NCBI RefSeq assembly: GCF_008831285.2
Contig: NW_022205223.1
Coordinates: 1-50,640 of the forward strand
DNA from: Nymphaea colorata
Lineage: Eukaryota > Streptophyta > Magnoliopsida > Nymphaeales > Nymphaeaceae
Direction: 5' to 3'
Length of the DNA: 50,640 nt
Positions 46,306 to 50,640 of this stretch are shown here, piece after piece. The notes below the pieces were generated by a model. That model ran no database searches and was not told the origin of the DNA. It worked only from the letters and a program-made list of their open reading frames with translations. Numbering within the stretch: the stretch's first letter is position 1; each line of letters starts with the position of its first letter. A program made the position numbers and the translations under genes.

Positions 46306-46361
46306 TACCGGACCGCATTATTAGCATGCATATAATATGGTGGGTTTTGCTTTATTATATT

Positions 46362-46979
46362 ATGGGAGAGAGAAAGCTGGTGGAGGCCTTTAAGACCTTC
46401 TTCTAAAAGTCAGTGTCTCCCTTTGTCAGCAGCAACGACTAAGTGATGCGGGAGTGGAACCATCTCAACAAGATCATCAGCGCAGATCCATTGACTACTC
46501 CCAATTTAGTTTTATCTGCTTTTATCAAACAAAGGCGCACCTTCTGCTCCTCACAAGCACCCAAAACAACTGGCTCTTACAATCGAATTCCCGACTCAGA
46601 TCCGAATCGCTTCCGCTATAGTGATTTTAACTCCATTATGGACAAGAACAACTTGGAAAAGAAAGGCTCCTACCTAGCCACGTCCAATAAAAGGTAATTC
46701 CTTTTCTTATTCAGAAAGAATCTGGTAGCCAGTCTTGAGAGTTTCCAAAAGCAATTGCTTTACAACCATTAACGCCTTTAAAATTTAAACAAGAAGGAGG
46801 GCGGAGGGCAAAGCCAAGGCGGGCTTAATACGTCTGCCAATGGTATTTCCCTAGGAAATATTGATGTTATCGTGATATTGCATCATGACCATACATTCTT
46901 AAATAAAGATTAATAGGAATTAATCTTTCAAAAGATGCAATAATTGTCTTTATTGTTAAAATTTATACCATAGTGGTGA
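46362..46979 (+). CDS. uncharacterised protein (205 aa)
   Basis: A clean frame of 206 codons, ATG (MGERKLVEAFKTFFQKSVSP) to TGA, directly after the amidase. The N-terminal 40 residues are helical; the middle is Ser/Arg/Asn-rich (RRTFCSSQAPKTTGSYNRIP; DPNRFRYSDFNSIMDKNN); the C-terminus has FQKQLLYNHQRLQNLNKKEG, a Gly-rich turn and a final helix. No family is recognised. Its stop is 24 bp from the stop of the convergent transporter gene. The last 50 codons are AT-rich and the true stop could lie earlier if a base is missing. Confidence 0.55.
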
Positions 46980-47003
46980 ATACTAAGTTTATTGAGAGAG
47001 CAA

Positions 47004-48702
47004 TCATTCATGTTCCATGTCTGGCTCGCTGCTTGTGTAATTGGTTGAGCTCTTTCCTTATTTTGTCAATAAAGATTCCTGAAGGCCTTCGCCTCCGTCT
47101 TCGGGGTTTGTGATCATGCTGGCCTTAAGATTGGTCCTCAGCTCCTCGACAACGTCAGCTGGCACTTTATGGAGAGTTTCTGGAAGTTTGTAAGAGCATG
47201 CAGCTGAAAGAGCAGAGAGAATGGCGAAGAGGATCATGATGGGGAAGCCACTGTGGATGCAACTATCGATGATTTCTGGAGCAATGGTGACCATTATTCC
47301 ACCCATGACTGAGACCATGCTGGTTCCGATGACTCTCACTTGTGTGGGATAAAGTTCATTGAAGTAGACATAGAAGAAAGTGTACTAGACGGAGATGGCG
47401 AAGCGGAAGAGAAAGATGAAGGCCAAGACTCCAATGCTGTCCTCAATGCTTGGGTTTTCATCTTCCTGGTTCCACATGAAGGTGAGGATGCCTGAGCAGA
47501 TGAAGGTAGCAGCGAAGCATCCGTATGCGATGAATTGCCTTTTGCTCTTCATGATCAGGACGTAGCAGATGGGGTAAGAGATCAACTCAGAAATACCCAC
47601 TACCAGACCGTTAATGAAGATGTTCATTTTGAACCTGTCCAACATCAATGCGGGAGCATAGAATTCGAAGATGATGGTGCACTGCAGAAGGATAAGCATA
47701 AGAGTCATTCCCCTTAATGAATTGAAACGGAATAAGTCGAGAATGGAGAAACGCCGTTCCTCCTTCTTGTTACCGTCAGATCCCTTTGCCTGTCTTAGTT
47801 TTACTTCCTAAATCTCCTAAACTTCCATCCTAAAGCTGCGTTTTCTGTTCATATTGGCAATGAAGCGGAAATCTCTTAACGCCTTGAGGGGAGAGTTACG
47901 CATGACGAGGCAGATAGGTGTATCCTTAACAATTACCACCACACCCACAGTCACTAAAACCGCAGGCACAAAGTAAAACGCCACAAAGATGAGTTGCCAA
48001 TCTCCCACTGCGTAGTACCACAGCACATTAAGGAGGACTCCGAGCCCATAGAAGAGCTGGATAGCCACAGAAGCCTTCTCCCTGTATTCCTCTGATACGG
48101 TTTCTGCGATGAAAAAGAAGCAGATATTATAGGCATTTTGGATGCCCACTGTTGCCAAGAAGAGGCCTGCTCCTGCCATTGCTAGGTCGGCGCAGAAGAT
48201 GGTGACTGTGAGGCCTACCACTGTGAGCACCATGCATCCAATGATCAGCAGTTTGCGGCCCATGAGGTCACCGACGATAGTCATCAGCAAATAACCTACC
48301 ACCGCTCCCACGTACATCAGGGTGATGATCGAATCCAACTGCAATTTTTAGGCACTGCAGCGGAATCTCCGAACTCGTTGGCCAAGCTTGAGAAAGACTT
48401 GGCGGGAAGGTAAAGTGAGCGTTGATCAGGAAGAAGAGAACAGACGTACTCCTGACAATCCTAGCCTGCATACTTGCCAGTGCAGTCGTAGGGGTCTTGA
48501 TAAAGAGGTAGGGAATGATGAGCATGAGTCCTCCGCAGAGGTAGCCTACGAGGCACCACAGGAATGTGATGACCTGTTGGTACCTTCCGGCTGTGCCCGC
48601 CTTCTCTAACATCGCAAAAAAGATTCTTGCATCTTCCTGCTGTCTTTCTTCGGGCTCAGAAGTGATGCTTTCGTTACTAACCAAGCTAGTTTGTTCTGCC
48701 AT
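47004..48702 (-). CDS. major facilitator superfamily transporter, SLC22/SV2-like
   Basis: About 565 aa with roughly 12 membrane helices. A cytosolic start (MAEQTSLVSNESITSEPEER) leads to helix 1 (VITFLWCLVGYLCGGLMLII), then a large Cys-containing extracellular loop (about 48330-48480), as in organic cation/anion transporters. The MFS signature between helices 2 and 3 is GDLMGRKLLIIG. Further helices include NAYNICFFFIAETVSEEYRE, LIFVAFYFVPAVLVTVGVVV and the pair GLVVGISELISYPICYVLIM; a basic central loop (RQAKGSDGNKKEERR) separates the halves, and YFNELYPTQVRVIGTSMVSV follows in the second half. Frame breaks cluster at 48330-48480. Substrate is unknown. TGA at 47004-47006. Confidence 0.88.
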
Positions 48703-49164
48703 CCAATAAAATTAATACAATCGTCATTAATCTCCCGCAACAAATATCGTCAAGGGGAAAAATATATGAGGGCAATTGTTCTTTCACGTCTTAATCTCCC
48801 AGATGGAAGATAATGGATAGATAAAATGATTAATTTTGTAAAAAAATTAAAATAGGCTGGAAAATAAAAATAGGTTTTTATTGTAGAAATTATGAGTAGT
48901 TATGAATTATTCGACAATTGTCTCTCATTTATTTGCCTATTGAAGAATGATGCACCGTCAAGGCATGACTAGTTATATAAAATAATTCAAACGAGGGTCT
49001 TTTGCCTGCTTTTTAAACTGCAGCTGAATTATGCACTTTATGAAGTGTTTAAGTTTTATTTAGAGTGATTTCAAAACAAATATAAGGGGATTTGCGATTC
49101 TGATAATAAATACGAATAATTGCAGATGTTATGAGCGCAGCGATAGGGCCGACAGCCATCCCAA
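48703..49164. other. intergenic region
   Basis: 462 bp between two minus-strand genes, AT-rich, with TGA in every frame. No gene, RNA or repeat is seen; it should hold the transporter promoter. Confidence 0.6.
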
Positions 49165-49666
49165 TCACTTCTGGAAAAGGCTCTTTAGGCCGAACATACT
49201 CGAAAACGACTTCTTGCCTTCAGCTCCACTCCCTCCATCCTTTTCCAGCTTTTCCAACTGGGCCAGCTGCTGCAATGCTTACTAAATACAACACCTCCTA
49301 CCTGCTTCTCGTTGCGCTAGGCTATGAGCGCATCCTTAAGACCGCGAATCTAGAGGAGGAGAGCTTCGTTCTTCTCCTATCTCTTTTTGCTCTACAGCTC
49401 CATTTTTTTCAAACGTTCTGTGCGTTAATAGATCTGGCGCTATAGCTCCTCATTGGCGTGGCGCTCCTCGACCAGTGCCTCCTTGAGAATCCCTATTTTT
49501 CGTTTTGTCTCGACGACCTGATCAGATCCATTCTGCTTTCCCTCTTTCATCATGCGTTCTGTTCTCTCCTGAATCAATTATTATAACCAAACAACTCATC
49601 AGTATGCTCTCCACCTGCCAAATCCATCCCAAAGCTAATCCAGTCCTAGATTTGGCTAAGTAGCAT
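49165..49666 (-). CDS. short coiled-coil protein
   Basis: About 155 aa. From ATG at 49553 it reads MMKEGKQNGSDQVVETKRK, then a near-continuous coiled coil (IGILKEALVEERHANEEL; RLKKMELQSKKRQEKNEALL; IRGLKDALIAQRNEKQQALQ). The tail is GSGAEGKKSFSSMFGLKSLF before TGA at 49165-49167. A 20-nt intron at 49282-49301 splits the coil. Upstream, MLLSQIQDWISFGMDLAGG and EHTDEL from ATG 49666 probably form the true N-terminus, joined through a short intron or a missing base near 49580. A tethering or scaffold role is a guess. Confidence 0.65.
49282..49301 (-). other. 20-nt intron in the coiled-coil gene
   Basis: On the minus strand it runs GTAGG to TTTAG, exactly 20 nt. Removal joins AQRNEKQ to QALQQLAQLEKLEK and restores the heptad pattern. 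The donor is GTAGG rather than GTAAG. Confidence 0.8.
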
Positions 49667-49944
49667 TGATTGAGGATGACGGGGTTTCAGTCGGGAGGGA
49701 AGGAGGTAGCTTAGTTTTATGAGTTTAGAGAGTAGGATGGGTTTGCTGGCGGGCAGTAGGGCATTATACAGGTAATTCCGGTAAGGATTTGACGGATTCA
49801 AAAAAATAATTCCATTTATGAATGATTCTTGGATATGAAGAGCAGGAAAAGGTAGAGGGCCGAGGGAATGTATGTTATGTGGAAGGATATTCTGGGCGCA
49901 GCAAATAGAGGGGGCTCGAGCTGCCAAATAATTATATTTCAAGC

Positions 49945-50412
49945 ATGTAATTCTGCACAGACGACTCTTTCACGCTCGCCCCCAACATCAACCAAAGCTT
50001 TGCCCTACGAAGGAACATCCGCATCAAGAGCTCCAGGCTCCCTGCTGACTTCTTCAACAATCTCCCCACCTATCGATACGCTCCTTCCCCTCTTCGCGAT
50101 CGTCCCATTGGTGCAGATATCTCAAATCGCACCATTCGCACCCCCAGCTTCGAGGGGAAGCGCAGATAAAGCTTAGCTAAGGGCCGCCAGGAAGACAGCC
50201 GTAAGGTCGAAACCGCTCGGCCTTCCCTGGAAAAAGCATAGAACTCGCAAGACCTCATATCTGGCATTCTTTCCACCTCAAAGAACTTGAGGAAGGCGTA
50301 CCGGATGCAGAGTCTGGACTTCAAGCAGTCAGCCAGCATGGAGATCGGGGAGCACCAAATGCAGCTGCGCCTGCCTAAGATACTCAACCGTGGACTTATC
50401 AGGAAGTACTGA
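49945..50412 (+). CDS. uncharacterised basic protein (155 aa)
   Basis: A clean frame of 156 codons from ATG (MQFCTDDSFTLAPNINQSFA) to TGA, with three TAA/TAG codons. It is Arg/Ser-rich, with short repeated motifs (RIKSSRLPADFF; SNRTIRTPSFEGKRR) and a C-terminal helix (STSKNLRKAYRMQSLDFK; RLPKILNRGLIRKY). No family is recognised. The gene ends 135 bp before the right telomere. Confidence 0.65.
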
Positions 50413-50547
50413 TGGTCCTCCACTCATACTTAATATTGCTCATTAACTTCCACTTCTCTCTATTAATGCAGGCGGATGTTTGGATGGGATTTATTCAGCT
50501 TTAGTTTGCAATAGAATAGCGTATAATTCGATAAATCACGCATGGTC

Positions 50548-50640
50548 GGGGTTGGGGTTGGGGTTGGGGTTGGGGTTGGGGTTGGGGTTGGGGTTGGGGT
50601 TGGGGTTGGGGTTGGGGTTGGGTTGGGTTGGGGTTGGGGT
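50548..50640. repeat. right telomere, GGGGTT repeats
   Basis: About 15 tandem GGGGTT units running to the end of the window, with GGGTT variants near 50619-50630. It is the inverted complement of the left end, so the window is a chromosome with both caps. Confidence 0.98.

Noticed and set aside
1-50640. rRNA, tRNA, transposon, CRISPR array or virus-like genes
   Set aside because: No tRNA-like cloverleaf, rRNA core sequence, terminal inverted repeat other than telomeres, spaced repeat array or transposase/polymerase motif was seen on reading both strands; a tRNA scan would be decisive.

Overview
This window looks like one complete ciliate macronuclear chromosome. It opens with an uninterrupted run of CCCCAA repeats (1-87) and closes with GGGGTT repeats (50548-50640), so both ends are telomeres. 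TAA and TAG occur throughout conserved coding regions where glutamine fits, and only TGA ends genes, so the code is the ciliate UAA/UAG = Gln code. Four introns of exactly 20 nt and one of 19 nt (GTAAG or GTAGG ... TAG) interrupt EF-hand, HSP60, SDHA, calpain-like and coiled-coil genes. The telomere repeat is of the Tetrahymena/Paramecium type, but base composition (by eye clearly less AT-rich than those genera) and the intron size do not let me name a genus.

Many conserved genes carry one-base deletions that break the frame, mostly at short homopolymers (at least four in HSP60, several in SDHA, two in the sterol-binding gene). The simplest reading is an uncorrected long-read assembly. I therefore give each gene as a start-to-stop span and describe its frame breaks; residue numbers are approximate.

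Layout, left to right: a PH-START-ORD lipid-transfer protein next to the left telomere and an unknown gene (0.15-4.8 kb); a RING/Tudor-like protein, a small secreted protein, an NCBP3-like cap-binding protein and an HP1-like chromodomain protein (5.3-9.9 kb); a CH-like coiled-coil protein and several unknown genes (10-14.2 kb); an EF-hand protein, an N-myristoylated RING-CH/FHA protein and a secreted Cys-rich protein (14.3-18 kb); five unknown genes (18.1-23.3 kb); a UFL1-like UFM1 ligase running into a calpain-like segment without its active-site Cys (23.4-25.6 kb); a B-box/SPRY protein (25.7-26.9 kb); mitochondrial HSP60 and the succinate dehydrogenase flavoprotein (27.1-31.1 kb); a gene with an in-frame TGA, a p62/NBR1-like PB1-ZZ autophagy receptor and a TRF4-like poly(A) polymerase (31.4-36.5 kb); two unknown genes, a CCT-motif protein and a large protein with two kinase-like segments (36.7-43 kb); a coiled-coil protein, a FAAH-like amidase, an unknown gene, an SLC22-like transporter, a coiled-coil protein and an unknown gene next to the right telomere (43-50.4 kb).

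The genes are packed tightly on both strands, with convergent stops often only 24-46 bp apart and most gaps under 500 bp. There is no operon logic; the content is a mix of mitochondrial metabolism, lipid handling, ubiquitin/UFM1 signalling, RNA processing and chromatin. I saw no rRNA, tRNA, transposon or CRISPR array.
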